Notes: generated from the letters alone by a model not told the origin. Positions 24,963 to 38,300 are shown, numbered from the stretch's first letter. The stretch is 64,000 bases of DNA from Luscinia megarhynchos (GCA_034336665.1 CM067569.1:8951320-9015319); one strand, 5' to 3'. Numbers and translations are program-made.

Positions 24963-25719
24963 ATGGAGTATATCTGGGACATCCCCATGGAATATCCCCA
25001 GGGAACATCTCCATGGAATATCTCCATGGAACATTCCCATGGAATTACCTCATGGGACATCCCCATGGAACATCTCCATGGAATATCCCCATGGAACATC
25101 CCTAAGGAATATCCCTGTGGAATATTCCTGCGGAACATCCCCATGGAACACCCTCATGGAATACCCCATGGAACATCCCCATGGAACACCCCCATGGAAC
25201 ATCCCCATGGAATACCACATGGAATATCCCATGGAACATCCCCATGGAACACCCCCATGGAACAGCTCCATGGAATATCCCCATGGAACATCCCTAAGGA
25301 ATATCCCCGTGGAATATCCCATGGAACATCCCCATGGAATATCCCATGAACATCCCCATGGAACATCCCCATGGAACATTCCCATGGAATATCCCATGAA
25401 CATCCCCATGGAACATCCCCATGGAACATCCCCATGGAACATCCCCATGGAATATCCCCATGGAATATCCCCATGAGACACCTCTATAGAATATCCCCAT
25501 AGAATATCCCAATGGAACATCCCCATGGAATATCCCATGAACATCCCCATGGAACATCCCCATGGAATATCCCATGAACATCCCAATAGAACATCCCCAT
25601 GGAATATCCGCATGGAATATCCCCATGAGACACCTCCATAGAATATCCCCATAGAATATCGCAATGGAACATCTCCATGGAATATCCCCATGGAACATCC
25701 CCATGGAACATCCCCATGG
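24963..25719 (+). repeat. 13-bp minisatellite, about 58 units
   Basis: The consensus unit is ATGGAACATCCCC, with a frequent ATGGAATATCCCC variant and 12-bp units that have lost bases. Because 13 is not a multiple of 3, three units make 39 bp, and translation gives a 13-residue period. The forward strand reads MEHPHGTSPWNIP and the reverse strand GDVPWGCSMGMFH. The unit contains no stop in any of the six frames, which produces overlapping open frames on both strands up to 228 codons. These frames are artefacts, not genes. The CCATGG palindrome recurs dozens of times, and the minus strand has a GGGG run about every 13 bp. Flanking units are more diverged than central ones. The array also has a higher-order duplication, described in the findings. 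Confidence 0.98.
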
Positions 25720-28700
25720 CACTCTGCTTTCACCACTGGCTCCCTACGGAGCTGAACTCAGGTAACGTCTCCATCCTGGCATTCAGTGGACCCACGCTTC
25801 CACTGGATGAGACAATCTCCTGTAACACTGAACTACACCCTTCCCTGAGGATCTGCTGTAGGATCAGTCAGCAACAAAGGTGAGCCTTGCAAATTTCAAA
25901 AGACAGTTGTCTCAGAGGCTGATGCAAGAGTAAAACTAACTTTTGCAAGAGAGGAAAGTAACAGTGATACTGTATCACGTTCCCAAAAACAGCCAAATCG
26001 TTTTCTTGAGGTTTAATTAATAATATAAATAGGCATATCCAGACCTCGGTCTGAGAGTCAGTGGGGCAACTAAATAAGGAAGCAAGATACGTATTTTCTT
26101 AAATTTTAAAACGCATAAGGCATGCAGATGCTATTTTGACATGAGAGCAAAACCTAAAAACCTAGAGAGCTATTTCTCTTGAGTTTCTTCCAAACTCGTA
26201 TCATTGCCATACAGATCCAATTATCTATTACAAATTAATTCTTCTAGTCCTTCCAGCACATTTTTTATCCCTTTGTCTCTGTCAAAACGCTGCTGTCACT
26301 ACTTGCAAAAAAAACCAATGGAGGAGGTATTTCCCCATTGCCTAGTGATGCAAACAAATAATCTAGCTTTTCTACACTCTCCTGCTCATCAAGCTGAACT
26401 GGGTTTGACAACTGGAATGTATTAATTAAACCCTTGCACATTTAAGGGGAAAAGAGTCACTCTGCCAAGTAAAATGGGACAATAATGAGGACAGCATTGG
26501 AGCATCTCTACTGAAAGCTTGCCACATTTCTAGACATGTATTCATTCACCCACTCATCCTTCCCCCTCCCCCAGGATCACCAGCTTGGTATGAAGTTCAG
26601 AAAAAAGGATAACAGCAAGCAGCAGATGAGATAAGAGGGCACAGTGAGTAGTTTTTGATTTCCCTTATTAATGACACAAAGAATTGGCTCTTTTAAAAAG
26701 GATTGTGGATTATTTCCTCCCACAATTCTTATGAAGCAAAATCATAAGACTAAGGGGTCCATGCAGCACCATGCATGAATCAAGGCATTTACTGTCACAT
26801 ATGGGATCTCAGCAACCTTCTTCTGGGTTTTACAAACTGCTTCCACTCTGCAGTGTTCCTTGCTTTGGTAGAGTAGGATGCAGCTGCAGAAAACACTGAT
26901 TGAAGGCTCAGTATCTACAACATGGCAGGAGAGAGAATACCCCAAACTCCCTTTCCTCCTTTTGGGACTACGGGTCAGGACAGTTTGCAGCTGCAATCCA
27001 GGCAAACCTAGCTGCAGAATGGTCACCAGGAGAGATTTGTGCTGTTGTCTGGTGGCCATAAAGAAAAAGCCCTGTCACCACATCCTCTGAAAGCACTGTC
27101 ACTGCATCCTCTAAAAGCACAGCACAACATTTTCCAAGATAGCCTGGAAGGGAGAGCAAGGCACCAGACACTTGGAAACAACTAATTGCTTGAGAGAGAG
27201 TGTAAACTTAATAAGTAGGCCACACAGATCACATCTTTACCACCAACATGTTGAACCATTTATAAAAAAGTTTTGTAATTCTGCATAATTAAGTCTTTTA
27301 ATAATGTAGAGTTGAAGACTACAGAGCCACTGCACTTAAGGTTGATGCTATTTTAATTACATGGAAAAGACATAATTTGGGAAGAAGCCTTGCAGTTTAT
27401 TACATTTACTTCTGTCAAATAACTTATAATTGTGTGCCAAGATGCCTGAGAAAAGTATTGTGGGTTTTTTGCTGTTTTTAAACATCTTATGCCACTCGAA
27501 AAAGATTACTTCCTTTGTAAGTTGCTGTTTCAACTGAAAGGTAGCAATTAATTAAGCCATTTACATAAAACTGTCTTGGATCAGCTACCTACAAAGATAA
27601 AGGCTGAAATCTACCTTCTAATTGAACAAATAAAGTTTTAAAAATAAATATACGTTGGTAATTATCTGTAATAATACAAATTAGGAAATTTAGCTGATAA
27701 AATGAGTATGTCAGAAATTAAGACTAAATTCTTATCATCCAAAATTGAATAGGAACAGTCTATCCAAAAAAATTCTTCTAATTTATCTTTCATTTATTGT
27801 CACTTTCCACATCTTTGTACTATTTGATGTCTTGCCATATCACATGATGCAAATGGAGAGGAGGTGGAAAGTGTCTCTAAGTGTCTCTCTTTCAAGGGAT
27901 GTGCTTATTCTGATCAGGGTCTTGTGTTGGCTGGTTTTTTTCTTTTTGGATACGGACAGGAGAGAAAGGAAAAAAACTCTGTTTTTCACAAATTGTCATT
28001 ATACACAGCAGGGAATAATAAATTACATAATTTAGCAAAATAACCTCGGGTACTTCAACACACACAATCAAAAGTAAACTCTTCATTTATCTAACTATAC
28101 ACATTTGATATGAGCTCATAGTGTATGAATATATAATGCAAAATAAAATAGATGTGTCTTTTATTGCAATAGTTTTAACAGCAGAAACACAGCTTAGAGC
28201 AAAATCATGGTCTCTCTATTTAACATTTAACTACAGTCTGTATTTTTCCTTCTATACTTAAAAGAGGAAATTGTACAAAAACATCTTATGCCAGGGGTGA
28301 AAGAGATCTACACCAGAGATTTGCATTGCTGCAGCTACAGCAGCACAGACAGACGGACCCCGTGCAAAGCAATTTTTATATCCAACCTCTAGCACAGAAG
28401 GTGGTTTCTCATCCTCCACCTGTGTGGTGGTTCAGCTGATTAATGGTCTCACTGTGACAGCTGTTACACATGCAAAACTTGCACTGAAGCGAGTGGTGGG
28501 GGTTTTTTGTCTGCATAATGACTCGAGGACACAATTCTGAGTCATATCACAGGTTCTGAGCCAGGTATCTTCCTTTCCTAATTATTGCATTCTTTGCTAA
28601 TGGATGGGATACATTTTCTTCCAATACATCTCATCCAAATGTTCCTCCCACACATAAATCAAACTTGTAATACTAAAAACTCAATCTGGAGAGATTTCCT

Positions 28701-29024
28701 ATTAAAGCTTGCTCTATCTGTCTCCAGGCAGCAGTTGAGTACCTTGGAAGCAGCTGAGATTGTGCATTACACACGTTGTGCCTGCACTCACCAAACCAGA
28801 TCTCTAAGAGTTATGAAAATATTTATGTACACAACTTGGAGTGCTCAGTGAGAGCATGCATCTGCATAACAATAAGCACAACATTGAATGCTCACGAGAC
28901 CAGGGCTCAAATCAGCAAGAGATTTCAGTCTGCAAACATCCCAATCTCATTTTTTACTACTGACCAGTAATGGGACATTCAGTCAGGATTACTGAGTTCC
29001 TACATCTGGAAACATCTGTGCAAG
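25720..29024. other. Noncoding stretch with no recognised elements
   Basis: Apart from the 24-bp duplication at 27072-27119, nothing is assignable. AT-rich sequence with TTAATTA-type strings around 27,230-27,720 has some regulatory texture but less motif density than the blocks at 11-12 kb. Open frames do not exceed about 105 codons. Confidence 0.6.
27072..27119 (+). repeat. 24-bp tandem duplication (2 copies)
   Basis: Two adjacent 24-bp units, 27072-27095 and 27096-27119, each contain CATCCTCT followed by AAAGCA. They differ at about three positions. Confidence 0.85.
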
Positions 29025-29200
29025 TAACTCTTCAGAGCAGGGGACAGTACTCCTAGGTTTATGCAGACCCTCCAGACTGTGAGCTAGCCTTTGAAAATCA
29101 AAACAAATAAATACCTGGAAAATAATCATTTAATACAATGTCTGCTGTGTGATCCTGGACTGCTGTACCTCAAAATTTTATGACACTTTGTAAAATTATT
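29025..29200 (+). mobile_element. Possible MIR-like SINE relic
   Basis: AGAGCAGGGGACAGTACTCCTAGG near 29034 resembles the promoter end of amniote MIR-like SINEs (AGAGCAGGGGACTGGGACTCC type). CTGCTGTGTGATCCTGGACTGCTGTACCTC near 29142 resembles the following CTGCTGTGTGACCTTGGGCAAGTCACTTC segment. About 70 bp of unrelated AT-rich sequence separates them, so either there is an insertion or one match is chance. Confidence 0.35.
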
Positions 29201-32200
29201 TTAACTGAATTACTGAACTTTAACTGAATTTAACTGAACGAAACAAAATTGTCTTTTTACTTTAACTATACAGCAAACTTGTTCTCTGTTCCACCACTTC
29301 CAGGCCCACAGCTGAGCACCTGTGGTCATGATTCCTTCAGCTCCAGTCTCCCACACAAGGTAACTGTGACAGGCATTTACTGAGGCATTTTAGGAACTGA
29401 ACAGAGCATCTCTCGCCCTTTTTTTTATACTTGCTTCAAGGAAACATTTTGAAATAAGATATAACAATGGAGGGAACTGCATATCTAACATAATAAGCAA
29501 AGATTGAATCCCTTTAGAGATACACCTTTGCACAAGCTTTCACACATGTGAACCAAAGCATAAATACAAAGATGCAAGTGCACTACAGAAAATACTGTTC
29601 ATGAATGTATGCTATGTAAGGGAACATGTCACTTCTTGATGTAGTCTTTACTAGTAGTCTGAAACAATTTGTCAAATAGGATGCAAAAATCTAAAACAAT
29701 CTAAGAAAAAAACCTGTTTTCTGTTTATCTTTCAAACGGTGTTTCAAAGAATTCCTTTGCCTTTTGTAATTTCCACAAAATTGGAAAAAAGCATCACCCA
29801 GGTAAGTTTACTGACCCTTGGTTTAATAAACATAATGTAGGTTCCCTGCCTCAATGAGTGACCTACCACCTGGCAGAAAGCAACACTTCCATCTGAAGTT
29901 CAGCACATAAGGTATGATTCAGTCCTTGCAATGAAAACCCTTTTGCATTGTGCATGGTCATTTCATGACAGTGGAAATAAATACTTCTCACCACATTACA
30001 AGTAACAGAACCTAATAATAATCCTCCCACACTTCTCCATCCACTCTGTATCAGTCACTGGTGTTAAGATGATTAATAAAGCTCAGTTTGGTCAATAATA
30101 ATCTGCTTTTGCTTTCTCCAGGAAGCTCATCTTTCCCCCTTTGCCTATGGCTCTTTCATTGCTCTCCACCTCTGGTTCTAGAAATGGAACAGCTTTGCAA
30201 AATGCTTAGAGATGTTTCATCTATGGAAGATGCCATTGTGAATAAACTTCTACATTGCTTCACTCTACATGTGTCAGAAGTGAAGTTTCTTCTGCCACTA
30301 ATCACAAGTGTCTTCTTGAGAGACAAGCCTAGCCTGAGGAGTTATTCAAAGAGTAAATGCTGTGTTTAAAAAGAAGGTCTACCCTTGGCAGAAAATCTGA
30401 TGTGTTCTCCTTTGCAGGAATATAATAACTTCTAATATCAAGATAGATTTGAACAAGAGAAAAGAAGTCTACCACAGTTGGATTTTTTACAGCTGGGGCT
30501 TTAGCTTTACACCAAAAAGTTAAATCCCTGCTGCACATGTGTAAGTCTGCATCTCCAGAGTGGTTCATTTCTCTGAGGTCCACTTAGAAAGTGGCCATAG
30601 GTAAAAAATTCAGTTTTAAGGAAATTTTTATTTTTTCAGTTTCTGGACCATTATCTAGACGCATTCATTGAGTTACAGGAAGGGGACTGTCTTATGGAAA
30701 ATTATTAATTCTGAATTGCTCATCCTATTGTTGTTGATTTCTGTGATGCAACAACCTTTGGCAAATATATTTGAAACTATGTCACACTTGTCTTCTTCTG
30801 AGGAGGTAATGCCAGTGAAAGTTTTCTGGCATCTGGAAGTTTTCTTTTGTACTCATGGAACAGGTAGATGGAGTTAAAAACAATTGCCTATCACCTTTAC
30901 ATAAAAATGAGTTTGAGAAATCAGTTCTGGAAATTATAATTCAGTTTCTACTTCTACTTTGCCCCAGATGACTTAGACATTACCTCATTGACAAGGATCA
31001 GAAAGAAACCACTGTTTCAACTTGCCAAGCCTGTGGCTAGAAATGACATTTTAAGTCTGATCTTAAGTCACAATCCCTAAGTAAAAGGCTATATAACTAA
31101 TTACTAATCCCTTGAGCTGTCTGGGCTATAGATGGCATCATCATACTCTATTTATTTATTTGGAGGAAATTCTGTGTCAAAATATTTCAGCAGGACTACA
31201 GTGACCCTGGCAAGATACTATAGGGATGGATGACTTAGATATGCCACATATCAGACAGATATTCTTAGCAAGTGTATGACTCTCAGAATGTAAAAACATA
31301 TGAAACTAGTTATCAAAAAGCAAAACATATCACAGATTTTCTTTCTGTTTTTTTTTAAGTTTAAGAACAGCATATAAAGAAACAATATTGCAGAGTCTTA
31401 ATTTTTCATCAGCTAGCTCTATTCCTAATTATTCCTATACTTTATCCTCTGCAGATGCCAAAGATAAAATAGAAACATAATTAAACAAAAAGAAAGGAGA
31501 TGTCCTGAACCTAAATGTGTCTAAGATAACCTAGTTTTTGGAATCTAAACAAATGCCTCTTTAAACATTTCTTCTGCAGTATGCCTCACTTGGAAGCATC
31601 TTCACTTCCATGTGAAAATCACAAAAATGAATCCCTGACACCAATGCAACTAAGACCCTCAAGAGCTTTTCTTCCTTAAAATGTACAATCATTTCTCACT
31701 AGCTGACACTAGCTGTTGACCTGTGTGATTTGTTATCTTCAACATAAAGTACACAAAAAGCTTTAGAAATTCCACATACAGGACCATCTGGTTAGTGTTA
31801 CCTCATTTATTCCACTCTTTTTCCATTAAAAGTTTGAACCAGAAGTATACGAAACACTAATAATAAGTAGAATGTTCAACAAATGCTAATGACTGACTAT
31901 AACTTATCACATTTTTCATCCTAAATACCTCATGGAAGAAATCCATTTGTTTTCAGAAATCTTCACCATTAGAGAATTTTCTCACTGGCCTGAGGAACTG
32001 ATATTTGTTCCTTTCCATAATACTTGCCAGTTCTCTGTGTGTGTAGGATTCAATCAGGGGAGGTGAAATGGTGTTGTACATTTTACTTCTGTGTGTCTTA
32101 CAACTGTTTCACTCCTGGGACAGGACTGTCTCCATTGTTCCATGTGTTAAATAGGAAAGGCATGTGCTGGCTTTTGAGCCCATGGCAAACAATATTCTGT

Positions 32201-34289
32201 GCCCAGATGCACAGAACCCTTCTCTAAAGTTCACACATGGCAGTGTGTGGAAATCCATCTTCTCATCCTTCAAAGAGTTTTTCCAACCCTGCATCAGCTT
32301 GAAAACCAATTCTTTTTATATGATAAACCAGGAGAAATGAGCACACACTCATCGTGCTCTATATAAGGCAACAGCTCCATAGTTATTGTGCTCTCCTGTG
32401 ATCTGATAGATCCAAGATCCTGTTTCCAATTCAGGCTGAATGCTCACATTTCACACCTGAGATTAAGCTTCTGCCTACTGACCCTTCCAGGGAAGGTGTC
32501 TCTTTTTCTCCTGTTGTAATCATTCATTTCCAAATTACAGTTACTCATTGAAGCAGGAATTTTGATCCTCCTCCAGAAACAGCCACACGACCACATTTGG
32601 ATGGATGAGAAAAGGGCAATGGATGCTAGGTCTGTATATATCCTTTCATTCTCCTTTTGACCAGAATCTCTTTGTCAAATGCAGTAAAAAAGTGAAAAAT
32701 GACAGTGTTGTAGATAGTTTTTCTTGGAGGTGGGGAGGGATGGATTTTTTTTTGTCTAAAAGCTCTCCTTATCCTCACTGAAGGTGTTACATGTGAGTAT
32801 ATTGGAGAACATCCACAGTACTCAGGACTTCCTGAAAATGAGAATTGAATATTGGGCAGGTCATCTCTCAAATCCAGAGCTCTCACCAGACTGAAAGCCA
32901 GAATAAACTCCAGCCACTGGTGTGGGGAAACTGTCCCTCAAGCTCTCTAGCTCCCCTCAAACTCTTCCCTCCAGGTTGAAAAGGGTAACAGAGGCCCTTG
33001 CCAGGAAGTGAAGCTGCTTGTCACACCAACCAGCACCAGGAATAGGAGAGCTATTGCCATATTGAGAGCCTGGTTACCCTCCTCTGCACTGACAGGACTC
33101 CAGTGACTGACTGACCAAGGATGGGCCTGGAGCTCCTCTGCAACCTCAGTACATTGAATAAAATATATTTGAGATTGACTCCCTTGCATTTATGTGCATT
33201 ATAGAAATGTATATAACATGCATTCAGGGGAGAAATATATTCTAGGAGCACACCCATGTCCAACATGTCAGTGAACATTTTATAAATGATTTTCATATTT
33301 ACAACAAAACAAACTCAGACTCTTGAACCAACAGTAACCTCTTACTGAGTCTTTATTTGTAGCAAGAGTAAAGTAGGAACAGGATCATGCATGGCTTGGG
33401 AAACTGTTAGGGAAACTGAATCTCCTTTCACATCATTTCAGGTTCATCCTTTCAAACACCATTATAAATGAAAGAGCCACAATGAATTTTGTCATGGGTG
33501 GGGGTTTAGTTTGAAGCAACAATACTACATTTGATTCAAGAATAATCAATTGTGACCTATAATACCAGTGTGCCAGCTTTTTAAAATTAACTGACCACGG
33601 CTAGCAAACAGCTATTAACATAGTGACTGTGTGGGGATACAATGATATGCAGTGTCTGTGCTGCTGAACCACAAAGTATTTTTAAAAGAAGAAAAAATTA
33701 AAGAGGATGACCTCCCCCTCTCCAACTGGCCACTAAGACAATGAATTTATTCAGTCTTTACAGTCTTTTGTGCTTTTTTATAGGAATATTCCACCAATTT
33801 CCAAAATTATAGCTGGTAGTTGGCTTAATATGATTTTTTCTGTTAAAATAATGACAGTGTTCACAACTGGGCTAAGTGTTCTATTAAATCAGTGATTAGT
33901 GCACCCTTGTATATATGCCACATGTCAAAACCATCATATATCTTTGCAATTGATTACAAAATCCTCTGTAAGCATGTACAGTAATAAGGCCACCCTGACG
34001 TTGAAACATCCAGACAGAGTTTACTACTCACTGCTAAATTCATCCATTCAGAGGCATTGACACCAACCATTTCTATTTTCTCTGCCTAACAAACTGCAGA
34101 TGTGTCTTCTGTGCAGGAGACAAAAACAAAAGACTTGAAGGATGACCTTCAGCACAGCACTGTGGCCATAAGCTGGCAATGGCCACGGCATCAGCAGGGC
34201 TGGCTGCCCCTTTCCCAAGAAGGATGGATGCACCAGTGACAGGTCCCCAGCACAGGACAGGACAGAGTTATGCTCCTACTGCACCAACA
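29201..34289. other. Noncoding stretch, nothing recognised
   Basis: AT-rich unique sequence. A small repeated string (TTAACTGAAT) occurs three times near 29200-29240. Open frames are up to about 93 codons, without domains. No RNA gene or transposon was recognised. Confidence 0.55.
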
Positions 34290-34372
34290 GGCCAGTCCAG
34301 ATCATCTGTTCCAGCCTCTCCACCAACAGATGGTTCATATAAGAACACAGTACAACTCAGTTGGGTTTTTTT
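34290..34372 (-). mobile_element. Possible degraded CR1 LINE fragment
   Basis: CCAGATCATCTGTTCCAGCCTCTCC followed by a GATGGTTCATATAAGAACACAG segment resembles, in reverse orientation, the CR1 3' region (AGATCATCTGGTCCAGCCCCT...GGTTCACCTAGAGCAGG). The characteristic ATTCTATG tail of avian CR1 is absent. The match is weak. Confidence 0.3.
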
Positions 34373-34899
34373 TTTTCAGATTTTGAGGAATATGGTTGCC
34401 TAAGGACAGATATGTGCTTTGCTATAAGACTGCCTGGTAGTAAACACCCTTTTAAAAACCCAGCAATATTTTTCAGAAGCAAGTAATGAAAACTGCACAA
34501 CTGAGGACATAACAAACCCAGTGTTTCTAACAGATTGAGAAATCTGATAGGCTGAATTTTAAATGAATATGATAAATCAATAAAGCAAGGATTCTTGTGC
34601 CATTCTTGTACTGATTAAAAAGACTCTTAAAACACAAATGAAGAGACCAGTGATCATTTTTTTATTCCCTAGCAGAAATGTATTCTTTTGTACTACTTCT
34701 TTATAATAAAGAACAAGAAAATTCTTGGGGCTCAGGCAATGTAACTGTTCACCTCAAAGGCAGATGCCAGGCTTAGAAAATTTCTAGCAATAATTCCTGA
34801 ATTTCAGAAAGCAACTGTGAGGAGCTGGTTATGATGGGGATGCATACAAAGCCATCCTTACAATGCACCTCTTCCTTCTGCTTATTGAAAGAGCAGCTT

Positions 34900-35390
34900 T
34901 GGAAAAGCTTGAAGAATTTTGACCATTGTTACTCCTCTTTGCTATGGTTTCCCTTTTTCTGTTATATAAACATAATCTACTTGATTTTTCTTTCAAAGCA
35001 TTCTCAGCCTAATCCCCTCCCAACCTATTCTCATTCATTTATTCCAGAGGGGAGAGCTCCCACCTCCAGTCAGCCCCTGACAGTAGGCTCCATCACCCAT
35101 TTGTTACCTTTTCAAGCAAGGATCTTTGTGCTTTCTCCCCTGCTGCCCCCATGCTTGGGTAGAGCTCCTTGTTCATGTCCACAAAGCTGCCTCGTTATCC
35201 TCCTTCAAATCCCCTCTCAAACCTCCTCTTAACTCAGATGCCAGAAAAAAAAGCTTGACAATGGCTGTGCTGCTGCAATATTGAGCCCACTACCTATGAA
35301 GCCGACCTTCTTATTCACTCCTCATGCTTCCCCATCTGCTTATACCCACCTGTTGTCTCCTGTCATTGGGTTTAAAATTTATCAGAGGAG
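34900..35390 (+). mobile_element. Ancient CR1/L3-type LINE 3'-end relic
   Basis: A long ordered series of segments matches the 3' end of the old amniote CR1/L3-type LINE family: CATCACCCATTTGTTACC near 35092, CTTTGTGCTTTCTCCCCTGCTG near 35127, GCTTGGGTAGAGCTCC near 35153, CTCGTTATCCTCCTTCAAATC near 35190, AAAGCTTGACAATGGCTGTG near 35251, and CCATCTGCTTATACCCACCTG TTGTCTCCTGTC near 35331-35363. Only the tail is present, as is usual for 5'-truncated LINE copies. The overlapping 133-codon plus-strand frame (34831-35232) is a by-product of its pyrimidine-rich sequence. No reverse transcriptase coding remains. Confidence 0.75.
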
Positions 35391-38300
35391 AAAGGGCTAA
35401 ATCAGATTGAATTACTCTGCCTTTGCTGAGAATGCATATTCTTGTCAGCTGACATGAGGCAACTTGTTACCCTGAGAAAACATCTTTATATGCCTCAGCC
35501 ATCTGGATGTAAATTCTCTGGAGGGGGCAACTCCGCTCTGTGTTTGAACGCTGCCTTAGGGTCCTGGTCCTGGCTACTTCATAGCACAAAAACATTGCTG
35601 GATCTGTAACAAGGAATATGTTTGCTCTTCTAGGCTCCCAACTGTGTGTGTTACCATAGCTTGGGAGCCTGAGTACATGGACAGAAGACAGAAAGTTTAC
35701 TAAACAGTTGAATGAAATATGGGTCAGCCTCTCAGGGTGTTGAACACATGGCCTATATTTAAATATGACTAATACACAGGACAAATTCTAATAAACATTT
35801 AAAAAGTTGTGTGATAGACATATACAGCTACAAACTACCTGGTTACCCATCCATTAACACAATTACCATGAGCAGGGGGTTAAAAAAGCTTTACTTCAAT
35901 AGCAACATCATCTATCTCTACAAGGCTACTATTTCCACTGCCTCTTTTCCCACCCTGTTGGACAAATAATAGAGCAGGATCACTCAGGCTCAACAGCCTC
36001 ACAGGCAGGATTAAAACTTTCAGCTACTGTGAAATGATCTTACTTAAAAAGCTAGATGTTATTTTACAGATGAAGTGGTTTTCAAGTGATGCTAACAGAA
36101 GTGGGTTGGTGCTGTACAGGGCAGGGAAGAAGACTTCCTCTGAGTGGTCAAATCAAACCTCTGAGTCATCCAAAGTACAGGAAAACATCTTTGATTAAAA
36201 CAATCAACCCAATTTTCAATCTGTCGCTTAGTTAAAAAATAAATTGGTATTTTTACTCTAAAAATAAATACGCAGCCTTCAAAAGCAAAAATCCCAACCT
36301 TTAACTTTGTGCTTGCTTATTGTCTGAGAGTGAGGTTTGAATTTGCCTTTGCCTAGAAATCCTATTTAGGGAAGTATGGGATCAGTTTCTTCATTTTTAA
36401 AAAACCCAAACTTTTACAAGTGGAAAAAAAATCCCACAGAGGCTGCAGGGTAATGTTTTTCATTAACCGGAACACGCATTTTCAGAAGTAAAACTGCATG
36501 CTTTTTTTCTGGCAATAATTAACAAATTATTGTATATAATTTTTTAAAAATTACTCCCCAGATAATGACTTTTCTGTTGGTTTACACCAATGAATACTGC
36601 CAACCTGTTTGTTTTTAAGAACAAAGCAAGAAGTCCAAAGCCCATTGCTGCAAGCCATATTTCCATTCCCTATCTTCTGCATAGTTTTGAACTATAAAAA
36701 AGAAAATCTTTTTCTAAAACTTAATATAGAAAAATGAGCATGACCAAAACAGTTTCAAATCCCAATCTTCAAATGAAAGTGAAAAATGAATTTGAAACTG
36801 CAAATGAAGTAACATTTGTTTTAGTAAACAGCAATTTGTACAGATAAGGTTATTTACACAAGAGCTCAACACATTTTTTCCATCTGCATTATTTGACAAG
36901 ATGGATCCAAAATTCAAGAAAGTTAAAACTGAATAAACAAGGGTATCCTTATATTTTAAAATCCATTTCTTTTACTACTTCACCTAATACAAAATCAGCC
37001 CAATGCAACTGCTATTTTAAGGAAGTCTTACGAAGTTTGAATGAGCAAGTGCACTTCATTACAAAAGATAAAAGTTTCTTCTTCCCTACAGTGAAAACAG
37101 GTAATTTCAGAGGCTGTGGCTTATAATTATTCACTGCTGAAAGGATTTTAAAAGGTCCATATTGAAAACAGTGACCCCCAGCTTCGCCTCAGAATGAATG
37201 CAGGTAAAAAGTCTCATTTTACCAGAATGCTGGTTGATAACTGTTAAGCAAAACATGCATTTCTTCATTACAGTGTGGTATGCAGGTTCATTTAAATAAC
37301 AATATCATCCAGCATAAAAGTCACAAAAGAATTATCTTGCAATTTCAATATGTTGAAATGTATTATTAGTCCTAACAATGGGCACCTTGAGTAAATAAAT
37401 GAATGTCTGTTATTGGCAGCATTACTTCTGACTATTTAGCTTTATGAAATATCAAACTTTATAATTCAACATCTTGGTCGAGTGTTTGCTTGTGTAACTT
37501 TTGAACTGGAATTGACATTTTTTAATGTCTCTCCAATTTCCTCTTCCTTTCCCCACTGTTACCAAGAAAGTAAAAAAAAAAATAAAATTGCCCAAGCATG
37601 GGAAGCACTATTGTGTCCTTTTGTAGGATATTTAAACAGCCACCTTCATATTGTCATTATTTTCCATGACAAAAACCACCCTAAATATGGAAATTAGACT
37701 TTTTTCAAAAGGTATCAATTTATAAATTAAGATTGAAAAACGAACGGAGACTACGGGGATATGCTGAACCAGGCAGCAGCTTTAAAACATGGATGGAGTA
37801 AAATGCTCCCTTCTTTTATACAACCTTAGAAAGGATGCAGTTTGTAACTCAGGAAGACAAAATTTACTTATTTTTACAGATGTGCAGGTAAAGAGAAATG
37901 CAGCTCTGTTTAGCTACATTGTCTTCATAGCCATATGTAGCCTGGCACAGTATCAACCTCATGTGATCGCAGAGTTTGTAATGACTGACAAGGCAGAAGT
38001 CAGTCTTGTAATTAACATAGAATATTCAGATATGAGAAATGCAAATATTGTAGCTCATCCCCTGCACCACCTTTGGTAGGTTACAGTCTGTGCATCTGCA
38101 GCACATGGCAAAGATAACACTACTCCCTTCTCCCGTTCTTTGTCTTGACAACCAAGATTATTAACTCATCAGCACAGAGAATTTCTCTTAATTTGTGTTT
38201 ATACAATAATTTGTACAACATGGCCCTAATTTCAGATGGAGACTCTGTGCACCACTATACTTCTAAATAAAGCCTGGCTCGATTTCTTCAAGTCTACAGA

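Noticed and set aside
25050..25736. 228-codon minus-strand open frame and overlapping frames on both strands (24897-25883)
   Set aside because: All are produced by the stop-free 13-bp minisatellite unit. The peptide period equals the DNA period, and every frame is open.
29577..29598. GTGCACTACAGAA, resembling the miR-148/152 core
   Set aside because: No complementary arm lies upstream or downstream to make a precursor hairpin, and the flanking bases differ from the miRNA.
34179..34403. 74-codon plus-strand frame starting from an ATG in good Kozak context (MATASAGLAAPF...)
   Set aside because: Short, no homology recognised, and its 3' half overlaps a possible CR1 fragment and a T-rich run.
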